Below, in pieces: positions 16,634 through 26,266 of a stretch of 64,000 bases of DNA (the stretch's first letter is position 1; each line of letters starts with the position of its first letter). The position numbers and the translations under genes are program-made. Origin of the DNA: Bradyrhizobium archetypum (GTDB lineage Bacteria > Pseudomonadota > Alphaproteobacteria > Rhizobiales > Xanthobacteraceae); the NCBI RefSeq assembly GCF_013114835.1, contig NZ_JAAVLW010000004.1:496001-560000 (forward strand), in the 5' to 3' direction. The notes under the pieces were generated by a model. That model searched no databases. It saw nothing but the letters and a program-made list of their open reading frames with translations, and was not told the DNA's origin.

Positions 16634-17760
16634 GGGAGGGCCTCCTGCAGACGGGAGGCGGTCTCGGAGTGCCGTGGACCACGAATGGAATTCACGATGC
16701 CGAGGAGCTCGATCGCACGGTGTCGGCATGTATGGCGTTCCGCGATCGTTTGAAGACCGGCCGCTATCAACGCTGCGGCAAGTTCGCGATCATGGAGCAG
16801 CGCCTGCAACCCGTTCTTCATCTCGGCGCCGTCGGTAGCGCGCAGATATGATCCCGGTGGAAACAGGTTTTCAACGTCGTCCCAAGGCGCCGACGCGATG
16901 GGGATGCCACATGCCAGGGCCTCAAACATTCGAATGGTCGGAATGCCAGGTAGCGATCGGGCATAAGGCCCACGGGGAACATGGACGGTAGCGCGAGCAC
17001 TGGCGAATGCGGCAGGCGCCCGATGAGCCGGCAGCCAACCGCAATACTCAATGCCGGCGGCCTCGACGGCACGCAGCGCGTCCAGCGGATACCTTACGCC
17101 GTGGATCCGCGCACGCAGCTTGAGTTCAGCCACAGGATGGAGGAGAAATTCATGAAGCTCGGCACAGCGCTCGCCGTCGCCCCAGTTGCCGATCCAGATC
17201 ACGTCATGGGTCGGCTCGATCTCTGGCATGGGCCGATATAGCGCGACATCGGCCGCTTCGTGCCAGGTGAACGCCCGGTTAGTCCAGCCGAGCTTCAGAT
17301 AAATCTGCCGCAGCACCTCGCCGAAGGCGAGCACGCCATCAAAGCCATCCAGATCGAAGCGCTCCAGCTGGTCCGGCGCCGTGACCGCGCGATGGTGCGT
17401 GTCATGGAACAACAGGGTGAACGGCGCTCCTTCAATGCGCCGGCGGCCGATATCTCCGATCAGGTCCGGAGAACTCCATTCATGCACGATTACCAAATCT
17501 GCGCCGTCCAGCGCCCGGTCCAGATCCAGAGGCGCTGTGTATTGCCTGATGTCGATGCCGGGCAGGAGCGCCAGTGCTTCTTGTAGCGGCTCCCTACCGT
17601 CGTCACGGATGGCGTTCAAGCGACTCCAACCCTCGGCAGGCTCATAAACGACCACTTGATGGCCGAGCTCACGCAGCGCGCGCGCAACGCCACGGAGAAA
17701 GTGCGCGTTGCCATTGTTCCAGCAGGATGTGAGCGCATGACAAAAGAAGACGCATTTCAT
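16630..17760 (-). CDS. CgeB-type glycosyltransferase
   Basis: The protein has 376 residues. The start MKCVFFCHALTSCWNNGNAHFLRG parallels the SSWGNGHAT opening of the other CgeB-type members. The donor domain has VIWIGNWGDGERCAEL and TIRMFEALACGIPIASAPWDD. The acceptor domain (LVIVHEWSSPDLI, LLFHDTHHRAV) differs, suggesting a different acceptor. It overlaps its neighbours on both sides by 4 bases, so translation is coupled. Confidence 0.82.
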   Translation of the reverse strand: MKCVFFCHALTSCWNNGNAHFLRGVARALRELGHQVVVYEPAEGWSRLNAIRDDGREPLQEALALLPGIDIRQYTAPLDLDRALDGADLVIVHEWSSPDLIGDIGRRRIEGAPFTLLFHDTHHRAVTAPDQLERFDLDGFDGVLAFGEVLRQIYLKLGWTNRAFTWHEAADVALYRPMPEIEPTHDVIWIGNWGDGERCAELHEFLLHPVAELKLRARIHGVRYPLDALRAVEAAGIEYCGWLPAHRAPAAFASARATVHVPRGPYARSLPGIPTIRMFEALACGIPIASAPWDDVENLFPPGSYLRATDGAEMKNGLQALLHDRELAAALIAAGLQTIAERHTCRHRAIELLGIVNSIRGPRHSETASRLQEALP

Positions 17761-18881
17761 GCATGCACCTCGCTCGCGTGAATGGCGGAGGAGCGTGAGC
17801 GCGCAGCCAACATCCGCTGATAGAGCGCTCGGTAAGCATCCGCTGTCTGTGTAAGTGAGTAGCTGTCCGATCGCTCTCGTGCAGCGAACTGGAATCGTGT
17901 GCGCTCCCGATCGTCGGCACAGAGGCGGGCGAGGGCCCGGTGCAATGCGCGATGGTCGGTCGGATCAACAAACAGGGCAGCTCCGCTCCAAAGCTCTCGA
18001 AACGTGGGTATGTCCGAAAGGACCAGTGCACATCCAGCGGAAGCGGCTTCTAGTACGGAAAGGCCGAACGGCTCGTACCGGGCTGGGCTCACGAAAATGG
18101 CTGCCCATTGCATGCGTGAGCGCAAGGCGCTGTGCGAAAGATCGCCGATTAAGGTGAGTTCGCCGGGATCATTCTCTGGGGAATCGAATCTTGGCCCCGC
18201 CACAAACACCGGCCAATCCAGTCCCTTTGAAGCGCGGGCCAGCGCCGAGACGTTCTTGGCGGCATCCCACAATCGGCCGGCCGCCAGAATGAAACGCCGC
18301 TTCGAGGCCGGAGGCAAGGCCGCAGGCGGTACGCCGTTCCAGATCACCGTGCCGGGTGAGCTCGGCCGGTACAAGCCGCAAATGACATCGTGAAAAGCCC
18401 GGCTTGGACTTACCCACGCTTGCGCCCTATCAAGGCCCGCGGCAACGGTGCGTGTGTAATGCTGCCAATTCGGCTCAGACAACCACTCCGTATTGTCACA
18501 GGCGAGACCCCAGGAGTTCACGCAGGAATGCGCGACGACGACCACGGGCGCCAGCCAGTCGAAAGTCGCTTCGCGATAGCTGTTGAGATGAACAATGTCC
18601 GGCTGGATCGTGTCTTCGAGATCTTCGAGAAAGCGCCGGGCGTTGGGCAGATCGTCGCCGCCGGCATCCTGCCATTCAAGAGCGAGATTGCTTTCAATCA
18701 GGCTAACGCGGCCCTCCTGCAGCATTGCGCGCTTTTCTTTCGTTGGCGGCGATCCCAGGGTCACGAGATGGACTTCCATCCCCGCGGCGGCCAATGCGGA
18801 CGCAAGCCCCGTCGAATAGGTCCACACGCCGCCGACTGCGTCGGTCGTCATCAGAACCTTGTTTGGCGCGGACAGGTTCAT
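17757..18881 (-). CDS. GT4-type glycosyltransferase
   Basis: The protein has 374 residues. It begins MNLSAPNKVLMTTDAVGGVW, with the TDAVGGVWTY acceptor loop of GT4 enzymes, and has RRFILAAGRLWDAAKN, then an E-x7-E motif in YEPFGLSVLEAASAGCALVLSD. ATG 18881 forms an ATGA overlap with the radical SAM gene upstream, which fixes the start. It is the only non-CgeB transferase in the cluster and may act first or last on the chain; specificity is not readable. Confidence 0.88.
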   Translation of the reverse strand: MNLSAPNKVLMTTDAVGGVWTYSTGLASALAAAGMEVHLVTLGSPPTKEKRAMLQEGRVSLIESNLALEWQDAGGDDLPNARRFLEDLEDTIQPDIVHLNSYREATFDWLAPVVVVAHSCVNSWGLACDNTEWLSEPNWQHYTRTVAAGLDRAQAWVSPSRAFHDVICGLYRPSSPGTVIWNGVPPAALPPASKRRFILAAGRLWDAAKNVSALARASKGLDWPVFVAGPRFDSPENDPGELTLIGDLSHSALRSRMQWAAIFVSPARYEPFGLSVLEAASAGCALVLSDIPTFRELWSGAALFVDPTDHRALHRALARLCADDRERTRFQFAARERSDSYSLTQTADAYRALYQRMLAARSRSSAIHASEVHA

Positions 18882-20164
18882 GGCGCGACCTGCAGTTCGA
18901 GCGCGCTCAAGGGCGCAGGGCGTTGTTCCTGGATATCGCTGAATTGATCGAACATCGCGAGGTAATGTTTGTGCGCGCGTTCCCAGGCGAAGTCGTCGGG
19001 TTCGCCCCACAGCTTTCGATAGTCCGGCGAGCCGGGATAGGGATAGAGCGGAACAGGGTCGTTGGCCCAGATGCCGGCATCCTGCATGCGGCGCCGCCAG
19101 CGCTGCACGAGGGGATCGTCGTCCTCGGGCATTTCGATCAGGTTCGCCTGCACGAACGGCACATGCCGTCGAGCTTCGACGAGTCGATCGGCGAGTTGCT
19201 CGGTCGTCATCTTGCAATTCTTCGCCAGCGCCGCGCGGCCCTCCGGCGTCAGACTTTCGATACCGGCTTCGATCGACACGCAGCCGGCCCGGCCGAGCAA
19301 CTGCAGCATCTCGGGCTTCCAGAGATCGATGCGGGTCTGGACCCCGAATTTCAGACCGCGGGAAACCAGTCCTTCGAGCAGCTCGGTATCGGGCAGGAAG
19401 ATTTCGTCGATGAAGTAAATGTATTCGACGCCTTGCCCACGCAACTGGTCGATTTCTTCGAGAAGAACAGATGGAGGTCGCTTCCGATATAGATTGCGGA
19501 AATTCTCCTTTGCGCAGAACGTGCAGTGATAAGGGCAGCCGCGCGACGCCTCCACTTCAGCGCCCGGGCCCGTGGCTGCAGCCTCGAAACGATGATGATG
19601 GTGATGATGCCGCCGAACCATCTCGTCCGGCCAGGTGAGCGCCGGCTGGTCCTTGAAGCGGACCGCTTGAGGCCCGCTATTGACGCGGACCGCGCCGCCT
19701 TCCCAGAAACAGAGGCCGGCAAAATCGCGGTCTCCGTTCGCCAGGCGCAGTAGCGACTGCTCGCACTCGCCCATGACGACGATATCGACCGCCAGCTTTT
19801 TCAACGCGGCCTTCGGAGTCGTCGAGCCATGCGGTCCAACGGCAATGAGCGTCGGCCCAAGATCGCGCACGGCGAGTGCGAGCTCCTGCGGCACCCGGAG
19901 TTCGGGTGGTGCACAGCGCCAGAACAGATATGTCGGCGCTGTCGTGATAACGACGATGTCCGGCTGGAACGCGCGCAGCTCCGAACGGATGTCAGCGAGT
20001 GACAGGCCGAACATATGTGCATCAAGCAGCAGCGTCGAATGTCCGGCTTCCCTGAGGTAATGCTGGGAAATGCCGAGTTCGAGCGGGAGGTGAGCGGACC
20101 GGCATCCGAAATAGATGCTGCCGAAAAAATTCCAGTTCGGGTTGATCAGGGCGATACGAGTCAT
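18878..20164 (-). CDS. B12-binding radical SAM enzyme
   Basis: The protein has 428 residues. An N-terminal cobalamin-binding-like domain (about 1-160; LDAHMFGLSLADI, PDIVVITTAPTYLF, IAVGPHGSTTP) precedes a radical SAM domain with Cys210, Cys214 and Cys217 in GCPYHCTFC. Between them is a run of six histidines (186-191). I recall a TIGRFAM model for such proteins in rhizobial oligosaccharide clusters (a so-called rhizo-twelve system); this must be checked. Such enzymes often do C-methylation or carbon rearrangement at unactivated carbon. ATGA overlaps on both sides tie it to the glycosyltransferases and epimerases, so the substrate is likely a sugar or cyclitol intermediate. Confidence 0.88.
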   Translation of the reverse strand: MTRIALINPNWNFFGSIYFGCRSAHLPLELGISQHYLREAGHSTLLLDAHMFGLSLADIRSELRAFQPDIVVITTAPTYLFWRCAPPELRVPQELALAVRDLGPTLIAVGPHGSTTPKAALKKLAVDIVVMGECEQSLLRLANGDRDFAGLCFWEGGAVRVNSGPQAVRFKDQPALTWPDEMVRRHHHHHHRFEAAATGPGAEVEASRGCPYHCTFCAKENFRNLYRKRPPSVLLEEIDQLRGQGVEYIYFIDEIFLPDTELLEGLVSRGLKFGVQTRIDLWKPEMLQLLGRAGCVSIEAGIESLTPEGRAALAKNCKMTTEQLADRLVEARRHVPFVQANLIEMPEDDDPLVQRWRRRMQDAGIWANDPVPLYPYPGSPDYRKLWGEPDDFAWERAHKHYLAMFDQFSDIQEQRPAPLSALELQVAP

Positions 20165-21222
20165 GCAAAAGCCTCGCGCTTGGATGCGTCGCCAAGGCGG
20201 CCGGCGAGCCATTCGTGAAGCGAAATCAGGCCGTCGCGCAACGAAGTCTTCGGCTTCCAGCCGAGTGCGGCGGACAGGGCACGCGTGTCGGTGACGTACC
20301 AGGGCTGGTCGCCAGGGCGCCAATCGGCAAAGGAGTATGGGATTTCGTTCCCGGTCAATTCCTTGAGAAGGGCGATCAGTTCACGCAGGCTCACCGAATT
20401 CGATGGGCCGCCGCCCAGATTGAACGTACGCCCCCTGACCAACGTGATATGGTCCAGAGCCGAAAGCCAGGCATCCGCCGCATCCGAGACATGGAGCGCG
20501 TCGCGCACTTGATAGCCGTCACCGTAAATCGTCAGGCGGTTGCCGCGCAGCCCGCTGAGCAGGAAATGCGCGATCCAGCCTTGATCCTCGGTGCCGAATT
20601 GCCGAGGGCCGTAGATACAGCTCATGCGCATCACGACGGTCTGCAGACCGAAGACACGCGCATAATCGCGCACGTATTGATCGGCTGTTCCTTTCGAACA
20701 GCCGTAGGGACTGTAGAAGTCCAGTGGCGCGTTTTCCGAGATACCGTTGGCCAGCGCCGGGCTGGCCGGTTCGTAACGCTGGTCCGCGCGCACGATCTGC
20801 GTGTCATCGATCAGCCGCCCATAGACCTTGTTGGTGGACGCAAACAGCACTGGTGCCGACGGATTATGAATTCGCACCGCCTCAAGCACGTTGATCGTGC
20901 CGCGTGCGTTGATTTCAAAGTCAGCGATAGGATCCGCGATGCTATCAGTGACCGCCACCTGAGCGGCCAGGTGAATCACGGCGCTCGCCTCGCGAACAGC
21001 GTCGATCACTGGTATCGGCTCTCGGATATCAGCAATAACGATGTTGACGCGTTCGCCGTATCGCGATTTCAGCCATTGCGCGTTTTCACGGACGCCGGCC
21101 CGGGCCAGGTTATCCAGCACGATCACCTCGTTGCCGCGTCCTGCAAGGCGGTCGGCCAGGTTGCAGCCGACGAACCCGCAGCCGCCTGTGACGAGAATTG
21201 GCCTTGTGTGAGTTTCCGTCAT
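20161..21222 (-). CDS. NAD-dependent epimerase/dehydratase (SDR)
   Basis: The protein has 353 residues. NAD loop VTGGCGFVGCNLAD; FASTNKVYG and YSPYGCSKG (Y-x3-K) form the active site; MRMSCIYGPRQFGTEDQGW resembles CDP-paratose/tyvelose 2-epimerase-type enzymes, which share the STNKVYG motif. The nucleotide carrier cannot be decided from sequence. ATG 21222 overlaps the preceding stop and its own stop overlaps the radical SAM start, so the three act in one message. Confidence 0.87.
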   Translation of the reverse strand: MTETHTRPILVTGGCGFVGCNLADRLAGRGNEVIVLDNLARAGVRENAQWLKSRYGERVNIVIADIREPIPVIDAVREASAVIHLAAQVAVTDSIADPIADFEINARGTINVLEAVRIHNPSAPVLFASTNKVYGRLIDDTQIVRADQRYEPASPALANGISENAPLDFYSPYGCSKGTADQYVRDYARVFGLQTVVMRMSCIYGPRQFGTEDQGWIAHFLLSGLRGNRLTIYGDGYQVRDALHVSDAADAWLSALDHITLVRGRTFNLGGGPSNSVSLRELIALLKELTGNEIPYSFADWRPGDQPWYVTDTRALSAALGWKPKTSLRDGLISLHEWLAGRLGDASKREAFA

Positions 21223-22331
21223 GCCACCAGTCCCCGACGCAACAACTCTTCGGTAGCATTCTCTGCCCGGTCTTCGGCGATCTGGTCGGCGAGATATCGG
21301 GCCAGTTCATCTAGGCCGTCTTCGAACGCGACCCGCGGTTCGAAACCAAGCAATGCGCGGCTCTTGTCGATATCGGCAAAGCAATGGCGAATGTCGCCGG
21401 AGCGACATTTCCCGGTGATCTCGGGCAAGATTTTCGGTCGACCCATGACTCGCGCCAGATCGCAAGCAACAGACTGGATCGTCCGACTCTGTCCCGAACC
21501 GATATTGAACACATCACTGCTATGATTGCTCTCCAGCGCGAGCAGGCAGGCACGCGCGACGTCTTGCACGTGGACGAAATCGCGCCGCTGCAGGCCGTCC
21601 TCGAATACCAGGGGCGGACGGTTGTTCAGCAAGCGCGCGGCAAAGATGGCCAGCACGCCGGTGTATGGATTGGACAGCGCCTGATGCGGCCCGAAGACGT
21701 TGAAGAAGCGCAAGGCGAGGGTCGGGATGCCATAAGCATTGCCGGTGATCAGGCACATCCGCTCCTGCGCGTACTTGTTCAGCGCATAGATCGAACTCAG
21801 CGATGGCTGCTTGGTCTCGGGGGTGGGCAGGGGCTCGAGAAGGCGTCCTTGGTTGTCCTTCAGCTCCCATTCGGCCTTCTTCAGTTGAACGATGGGGCGT
21901 TCGGCTGGCGCAACCGTGCTCCCGTCGCTCGAGCGGCAAAGTCCTTCACCGTAGATGCTCATCGAAGAGGCGACCACGAGGCGTTCGACGGGACGCTTGG
22001 AAAGAGCTTCCAGCAATATCGCCGTGCCGAGCTCGTTGGTGCTGACGTAGGAGGCGATGTCGTACATGCTCTGGCCGACGCCAACGCTGGAAGCCAGATG
22101 CAGCACCATGTCGACGCCGCGCAAGGCGCGCTCGACAGAAGGAGCATCCACGACATCGCCAACGATGAGCTCTGCTTGCTTGTTGAGATAGGTTGGGCGG
22201 TGGCGTTGCGCGCCGTGAACCTGGGGGGAGAGGTTATCGAGCACCCTGACTTCGTAGCCTCCCGCCAGCAAGGCATTCGCCGCGTGGGAGCCGATGAAGC
22301 CGGCGCCTCCCGTAATCAATACTCTTGCCAT
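21219..22331 (-). CDS. NAD-dependent epimerase/dehydratase (SDR)
   Basis: The protein has 370 residues from ATG 22331, which has GGAG upstream. NAD loop ITGGAGFIGSHAA; catalytic ASSMSIYGEG and YALNKYAQE (Y-x3-K). An insert of about 35 residues (SSDGSTVAPAERPIVQ to LLEPLPTPETKQP) between the Ser and Tyr motifs is longer than in GalE, as in some dTDP- or GDP-sugar epimerases that carry a Cys or other extra loop. It heads the second part of the block, after a 213-base spacer. Confidence 0.87.
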   Translation of the reverse strand: MARVLITGGAGFIGSHAANALLAGGYEVRVLDNLSPQVHGAQRHRPTYLNKQAELIVGDVVDAPSVERALRGVDMVLHLASSVGVGQSMYDIASYVSTNELGTAILLEALSKRPVERLVVASSMSIYGEGLCRSSDGSTVAPAERPIVQLKKAEWELKDNQGRLLEPLPTPETKQPSLSSIYALNKYAQERMCLITGNAYGIPTLALRFFNVFGPHQALSNPYTGVLAIFAARLLNNRPPLVFEDGLQRRDFVHVQDVARACLLALESNHSSDVFNIGSGQSRTIQSVACDLARVMGRPKILPEITGKCRSGDIRHCFADIDKSRALLGFEPRVAFEDGLDELARYLADQIAEDRAENATEELLRRGLVA

Positions 22332-22544
22332 GGGTGGCTCTCCTTGCTCGGCATCAGAACGGTCTTGCAACCGTTCAACGGTGAGAGTGGAAAGCACGCA
22401 CTGAGAAGTTGGAGGTCGGTTGACCGCGCGCTATTCACAGCTATGAGCTAGAAGCGGTGCAACGAATGTTGGTTCCTGCAAAATGTACAAACAAAAATTC
22501 TGCTAACCTAGATCAATAACATGGGTGAATCGCCTGACCGCCGA
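22332..22544 (-). promoter_or_regulatory. Spacer between the two halves of the gene block
   Basis: This 213-base gap is the only long one in the 15-gene block. It is AT-richer than its surroundings (TGTACAAACAAAAATTCTGC near 22485) and may contain an internal promoter for the epimerase-glycosyltransferase half. I see no EcfG-type site and no clear terminator. Confidence 0.35.
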
Positions 22545-23753
22545 TCAAAATGGCAGGCCGTGTGCGAGCGGAGGAAGCCCGAGATGGCGTGCAACGGTCG
22601 CGCCGATGTCGGCGAATCCGCTCCGCTTGCCGATCGGCGAGGAGCGCGGCGTGCCCGCGACGAGGATGGGAACCTGTTCGCGCGTGTGATCGCTGCCGGG
22701 CCACGTTGGATCGCAACCGTGATCAGCGGTGATGATTAAAAGGTCTCCGATCTTCAGCCGCTCGACTAGCTCTGGAAGCCTGGAATCGAATGCTTCAAGA
22801 GCGGCTGCGTAACCCGCTACATCGCGTCGGTGGCCGTAGATCGTGTCGAAGTCGACGAAATTCGCGAACAGCAGCCCGCCATCTGACAGATGATCCCATC
22901 CGTGCAGCATGCAATCGTATAGCGCGTCGTTGCCGTCGCCCCGCTTGTTGAGCCCTGTTCCCCGATGAGCGAAAATGTCGTCGATCTTGCCGATCGACAT
23001 CACATCGCGGTGCTCCGCCTCGGCGATATCGAGAATGGTCGGCTCCGGCGGCGGCACCGCGAAATCGCGGCGGTGCGAGGTTCTTTTGAAATCGCGACTG
23101 GACGTGCCCGCAAAAGGTCGCGCGATCACGCGACCGATATTGAACGGATCGACCAGCCGTCGTGCCACCGCGCAGATTTCATAAAGTCGCGTCAGTCCAA
23201 AGACCTGCTCGTGGGCGGCGATCTGAAATACGCTGTCGGCAGACGTATAGCAGATCGGCTTTCCGGACTGCAGATGCTGCTCGCCTAGTTCCGCGATGAT
23301 GTCCGTGCCTGAGGCATGACGATTGCCGAGGATACCGGGCAGAGCGGCTTCTTCCACAAGCCTGTCAGTGAGTTCTTGCGGAAAGCAGGGCTCCGTCTTC
23401 GGGAAGTAGCCCCAGTCGAACCGAACCGGAACGCCGGCGATTTCCCAATGGCCGGAGGGCGTATCCTTTCCCCTGGATTGCTCGCTCGCGCATCCACATT
23501 GCGGGCTTACCTCGCCGCGATCCGCCAGTCCCGGAAGACGACGGCCGGTGGCAAGGCGATGAGCTTCACCCAACCCGAGTTTGACAAGATGAGGCAGGTG
23601 CAAGGGCCCTCGGCGTAGCTCGTTGTCGGCATCACCGACAGCGCAGGCTTCGGCAATATGACCGATCGTATCTGCACCATCATCGCCATACGCCGCCGCA
23701 TCCGGCGCGGCGCCGATTCCCACGGAATCCATGACGAGGATCAGGGCGCGCAT
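22545..23753 (-). CDS. deoB: Phosphopentomutase
   Basis: The protein has 402 residues, normal for DeoB. It has the metal and active-site blocks [12 protein letters not shown] at the N-terminus, [13 protein letters not shown] near 100, and [17 protein letters not shown] near 350, with the cap domain between. It interconverts ribose (or deoxyribose) 1- and 5-phosphate in the cytoplasm. Here it overlaps the end of the glycoside-hydrolase-like gene by 13 bases rather than sitting with nucleoside genes, so it may supply or use pentose 1-phosphate for the cluster's sugar pathway. Confidence 0.95.
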   Translation of the reverse strand: MRALILVMDSVGIGAAPDAAAYGDDGADTIGHIAEACAVGDADNELRRGPLHLPHLVKLGLGEAHRLATGRRLPGLADRGEVSPQCGCASEQSRGKDTPSGHWEIAGVPVRFDWGYFPKTEPCFPQELTDRLVEEAALPGILGNRHASGTDIIAELGEQHLQSGKPICYTSADSVFQIAAHEQVFGLTRLYEICAVARRLVDPFNIGRVIARPFAGTSSRDFKRTSHRRDFAVPPPEPTILDIAEAEHRDVMSIGKIDDIFAHRGTGLNKRGDGNDALYDCMLHGWDHLSDGGLLFANFVDFDTIYGHRRDVAGYAAALEAFDSRLPELVERLKIGDLLIITADHGCDPTWPGSDHTREQVPILVAGTPRSSPIGKRSGFADIGATVARHLGLPPLAHGLPF

Positions 23754-24694
23754 ATCTCGTCCGTTGCGGGCTCGAACCGCGGAGATGTGGAACGGCTGGC
23801 CGCTGGAAGGTTGCAGTAGCGCTCGACCATGCGTGCGCAGAAATCGGCGAACTCCTGGGGATCGAGTGGCGGGCTCGTATGGTGTGGAGCGAGGCCGCGG
23901 TGTTCGGGCGTAAAACAGAACGTCAATGTCACCTCAAAATCCGCCAATGCATCCATCTGTCTGTCGAACCATTCGATGGCGTTGGGGCGAAAGCTGTCGG
24001 CCCAGGAGAGGCCGGTTCTCAGATGTTTTACGCCAAGGCGGCGCATCCAGTGCACGGCATCGTCAAGACGGTGATCCTCGAAATGGAACCATTGGCACAG
24101 CCCCATCACGTCCGAATATCGCTCGAAGGTCTTGCAAGCCATTTTCGGCGTGCCGTCCTCGCGCAACAGTCCCATGTGGAAGTGCCTGTAGTAGGACGAC
24201 CCCTCGGCCTCCCGGTGCCGCGTCGTCGCCTCCCATGTCGAGGGAAGGTCATAGAGGCTGTACCAGTGGATCCTTGGTGCGCGGCTAGAAAGTAGTTCTG
24301 CCGTACGGCGGACGCCCCAGTCCTGCACCTCTTCGGCGCCGAATGAGGATACGCCGACCTCGGTCGCCCAGACCGGCAAGGACACGATTGATTGGATTTC
24401 ATCGAGCTTGTCCGGCCACTCGTCGATCTGCCACAGATTCCAGTCGAGCGGGAAGCCGTGCACGGCTACGACATCGACGTGGTCGAGAACGCCCTTTGCC
24501 TTCATGTTTTCAATGAAGGATGGGTCGATTGGCGATATTCCGCCGAGCACTCGGGTAAGCGTGGGATGGACCGCGCGAATCGCCCGTCCAGCGGCGATCG
24601 CTACTTCAGCGAACTTCTCCCAGCCGGGATCAAGCTGAAGGTCCCAGTGCGACTTGTTGTTGGGCTCATTCCAAATTTTCGCTGCTTCGATCAC
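23741..24694 (-). CDS. Glycoside-hydrolase-like barrel with swapped halves
   Basis: The protein has 317 residues. GTG 24694 overlaps the preceding stop as GTGA. At residues 1-12 it already reads [12 protein letters not shown], the strand-4 acid/base motif of clan A hydrolases (Glu10), followed by VWATEVG with the likely nucleophile (Glu112) and [10 protein letters not shown] for strand 8. Only after about residue 196 does it give [21 protein letters not shown] and LTFCFTP, the strand 1-3 segments expected at the N-terminus, ending with [12 protein letters not shown]. So the barrel appears circularly permuted. It resembles GH39/GH5-type enzymes (beta-xylosidase-like). It has no signal peptide; a cytoplasmic role in trimming or transfer is inferred. 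Confidence 0.75.
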   Translation of the reverse strand: MIEAAKIWNEPNNKSHWDLQLDPGWEKFAEVAIAAGRAIRAVHPTLTRVLGGISPIDPSFIENMKAKGVLDHVDVVAVHGFPLDWNLWQIDEWPDKLDEIQSIVSLPVWATEVGVSSFGAEEVQDWGVRRTAELLSSRAPRIHWYSLYDLPSTWEATTRHREAEGSSYYRHFHMGLLREDGTPKMACKTFERYSDVMGLCQWFHFEDHRLDDAVHWMRRLGVKHLRTGLSWADSFRPNAIEWFDRQMDALADFEVTLTFCFTPEHRGLAPHHTSPPLDPQEFADFCARMVERYCNLPAASRSTSPRFEPATDEICAP

Positions 24695-25455
24695 CTGGCG
24701 GCACCTCGCGGTATGGCCGGGATCGCAGCCGCCCCGGATCTGGCAACCTTCCTGCAGAGATAGACTTCCTCCTCGGGGTGGGCCGCGACCGCGAAGCCGG
24801 CGCTGCGCAGCATCGCCTCCACGCAGGCGCGGTTCGGCGCCCACCAGTTGGTGGGATCATCGGCGTATTTGTGCTCGATGAAATGCATCTTCGGGTAGCC
24901 AGGGCTGTCGAATTGGGAGGTCGTCCAGAAATCATAGTCGCACTCGACCGTATCCACCTGATTAGACCCGCGCAGCATGGACTGGAACAGCAGCAGGTCG
25001 CGCGCGACATGCTCGTGAATAAGGTCAAGTGCCAGCAAGGGGTGTCGCAAATGATAAAGCACGCCCATGAAGATCACGAGATCGAACTTTTCACCCAGCT
25101 GCCCGACGTCGTAAGCCGACATCTTGCGGAATTCGATCTTAAGCCCGCTGACATCGGCAGCGAATCTGGCCTGGGCGAGATATTCATCGTCGGTATCGAG
25201 GCCGAGCACGCGGTCCGCACCCCGGCGCTTCATTTCCATGGCGTAGAAGCCCGCATTGCAGCCGATATCGAGAACGGTCTTGTCCTGCAGGTTGTCCGGG
25301 ATGACGCCAGCAAAACGACGCCATTTGACCCGCGGATAATCGCCCAGGAAATGCGACGGCGCGGTACTGACACCCCTCAGATCGAGGTTGTGAAACCAGG
25401 GGCCAAGCGCATCGACGCGGCGCCGGATTTCTTCCCTTGAGAGGACACCCGTCAT
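24691..25455 (-). CDS. CmoB-like SAM methyltransferase
   Basis: The protein has 254 residues. It has VLDIGCNAGFYAMEMKRRGA (motif I), VLGLDTDDEYLAQA (motif II) and FDLVIFMGVLYHLRHPLLAL (motif IV), plus a WFHNLDLRGV start and NWWAPNRACVEAMLRSAGF near the end, as in CmoB/DUF1698-type enzymes. I recall a related TIGRFAM methyltransferase (Rta_06860 family) found beside oligosaccharide genes. Its 4-base overlaps with both neighbours place it in the block. It likely methylates a sugar or cyclitol; it is not CmoB itself, being shorter and lacking tRNA context. Confidence 0.85.
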   Translation of the reverse strand: MTGVLSREEIRRRVDALGPWFHNLDLRGVSTAPSHFLGDYPRVKWRRFAGVIPDNLQDKTVLDIGCNAGFYAMEMKRRGADRVLGLDTDDEYLAQARFAADVSGLKIEFRKMSAYDVGQLGEKFDLVIFMGVLYHLRHPLLALDLIHEHVARDLLLFQSMLRGSNQVDTVECDYDFWTTSQFDSPGYPKMHFIEHKYADDPTNWWAPNRACVEAMLRSAGFAVAAHPEEEVYLCRKVARSGAAAIPAIPRGAAR

Positions 25456-26264
25456 GCGGTCCCTCCCGTGGTGGCTGGCGACGACTTTTCAACGTCTTCG
25501 CTGACGAACGGAGCGGCTGCCGGTCGGTTCTCCGGGCGCGCGGATTGCGCATCTGTCAGCAAGGCCATGGCGGTCCGGTAGCCATTCAGCGTCCCGACGT
25601 CGACATAGGACTCGCCGGCCTTGACACCGATGCCGCATCCGCCCGCCTTGATATATCCATTGACCAGCGTTCCGAAATATTCGTCCCGGCAGGCGCGCTG
25701 CTTCCAAAGCAGATGCAAGTCACGGAAGCCGGCAGCAGACATCCTGAACGCGCCCCAGATCCAGGTCGATTCCGCATCCGCCTGCTTGACCTGGATCTCG
25801 CGGACACGCTCTCCATCGAGCACGACCGCATCAAAAAATTCCGGGTGGTCCACCGGGAACAGAAGGAACGAAAGATCGGCATCGGGCAAAGTGCTGAGCG
25901 CGGTCTTTGGAAACCAGACCGTATCGGGCAGGCCCACCAAAACGCTTTCGTGGTCGCCTACGACCGTGCTGGCCCTGAATACGGCATCGCACAAGCCGGA
26001 AGCCTGCGGCTGCACGACGTAGGCGAGCTCTGCGCTGCCATAGCGGTCGCCGTAATACTCGAGGATGTCGGATTTTCCAGGTGAGATCACAAAGCATATC
26101 TTGTCGGCACCCCCCAGGATCAGCCGCTCGATGAGGTATTCCGAGACGGCGCATGGGCGGTCCAACCCCTTATCGCTGCGGCTCCCGACGGGAAGCAGTT
26201 CCTTGGAGAAGGCCAATGGCTGAATGCGGCTGCCGCGTCCGGCGGCTGGAACGATACCCCACAT
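25452..26264 (-). CDS. Sugar-phosphate nucleotidyltransferase
   Basis: The protein has 270 residues. The signature is VPAAGRGSRIQPLAFSKELLPVG, the nucleotide-binding loop of RmlA/GalU-like enzymes with the Lys in SKELLPVG. QASGLCDAVFRAS and LVGLPDTVWFP (with the metal-binding Asp) follow; YVDVGTLNGYRTAM is near the end. It should activate a sugar or cyclitol phosphate as an NDP-derivative. Because the block makes inositol phosphate and pentose 1-phosphate, its substrate is of special interest. Normal RmlA sequences are slightly longer, and no rmlBCD genes are here. Confidence 0.87.
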   Translation of the reverse strand: MWGIVPAAGRGSRIQPLAFSKELLPVGSRSDKGLDRPCAVSEYLIERLILGGADKICFVISPGKSDILEYYGDRYGSAELAYVVQPQASGLCDAVFRASTVVGDHESVLVGLPDTVWFPKTALSTLPDADLSFLLFPVDHPEFFDAVVLDGERVREIQVKQADAESTWIWGAFRMSAAGFRDLHLLWKQRACRDEYFGTLVNGYIKAGGCGIGVKAGESYVDVGTLNGYRTAMALLTDAQSARPENRPAAAPFVSEDVEKSSPATTGGTA

Positions 26265-26266
26265 GC

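Noticed and set aside
20215..21525. 436-codon plus-strand frame opposite the epimerase genes
   Set aside because: It is a high-GC antisense frame across two clear SDR genes, with no family features.
24691..25455. tRNA-modifying CmoB itself
   Set aside because: It is shorter than CmoB, lacks cmoA nearby, and is locked in a sugar gene block.
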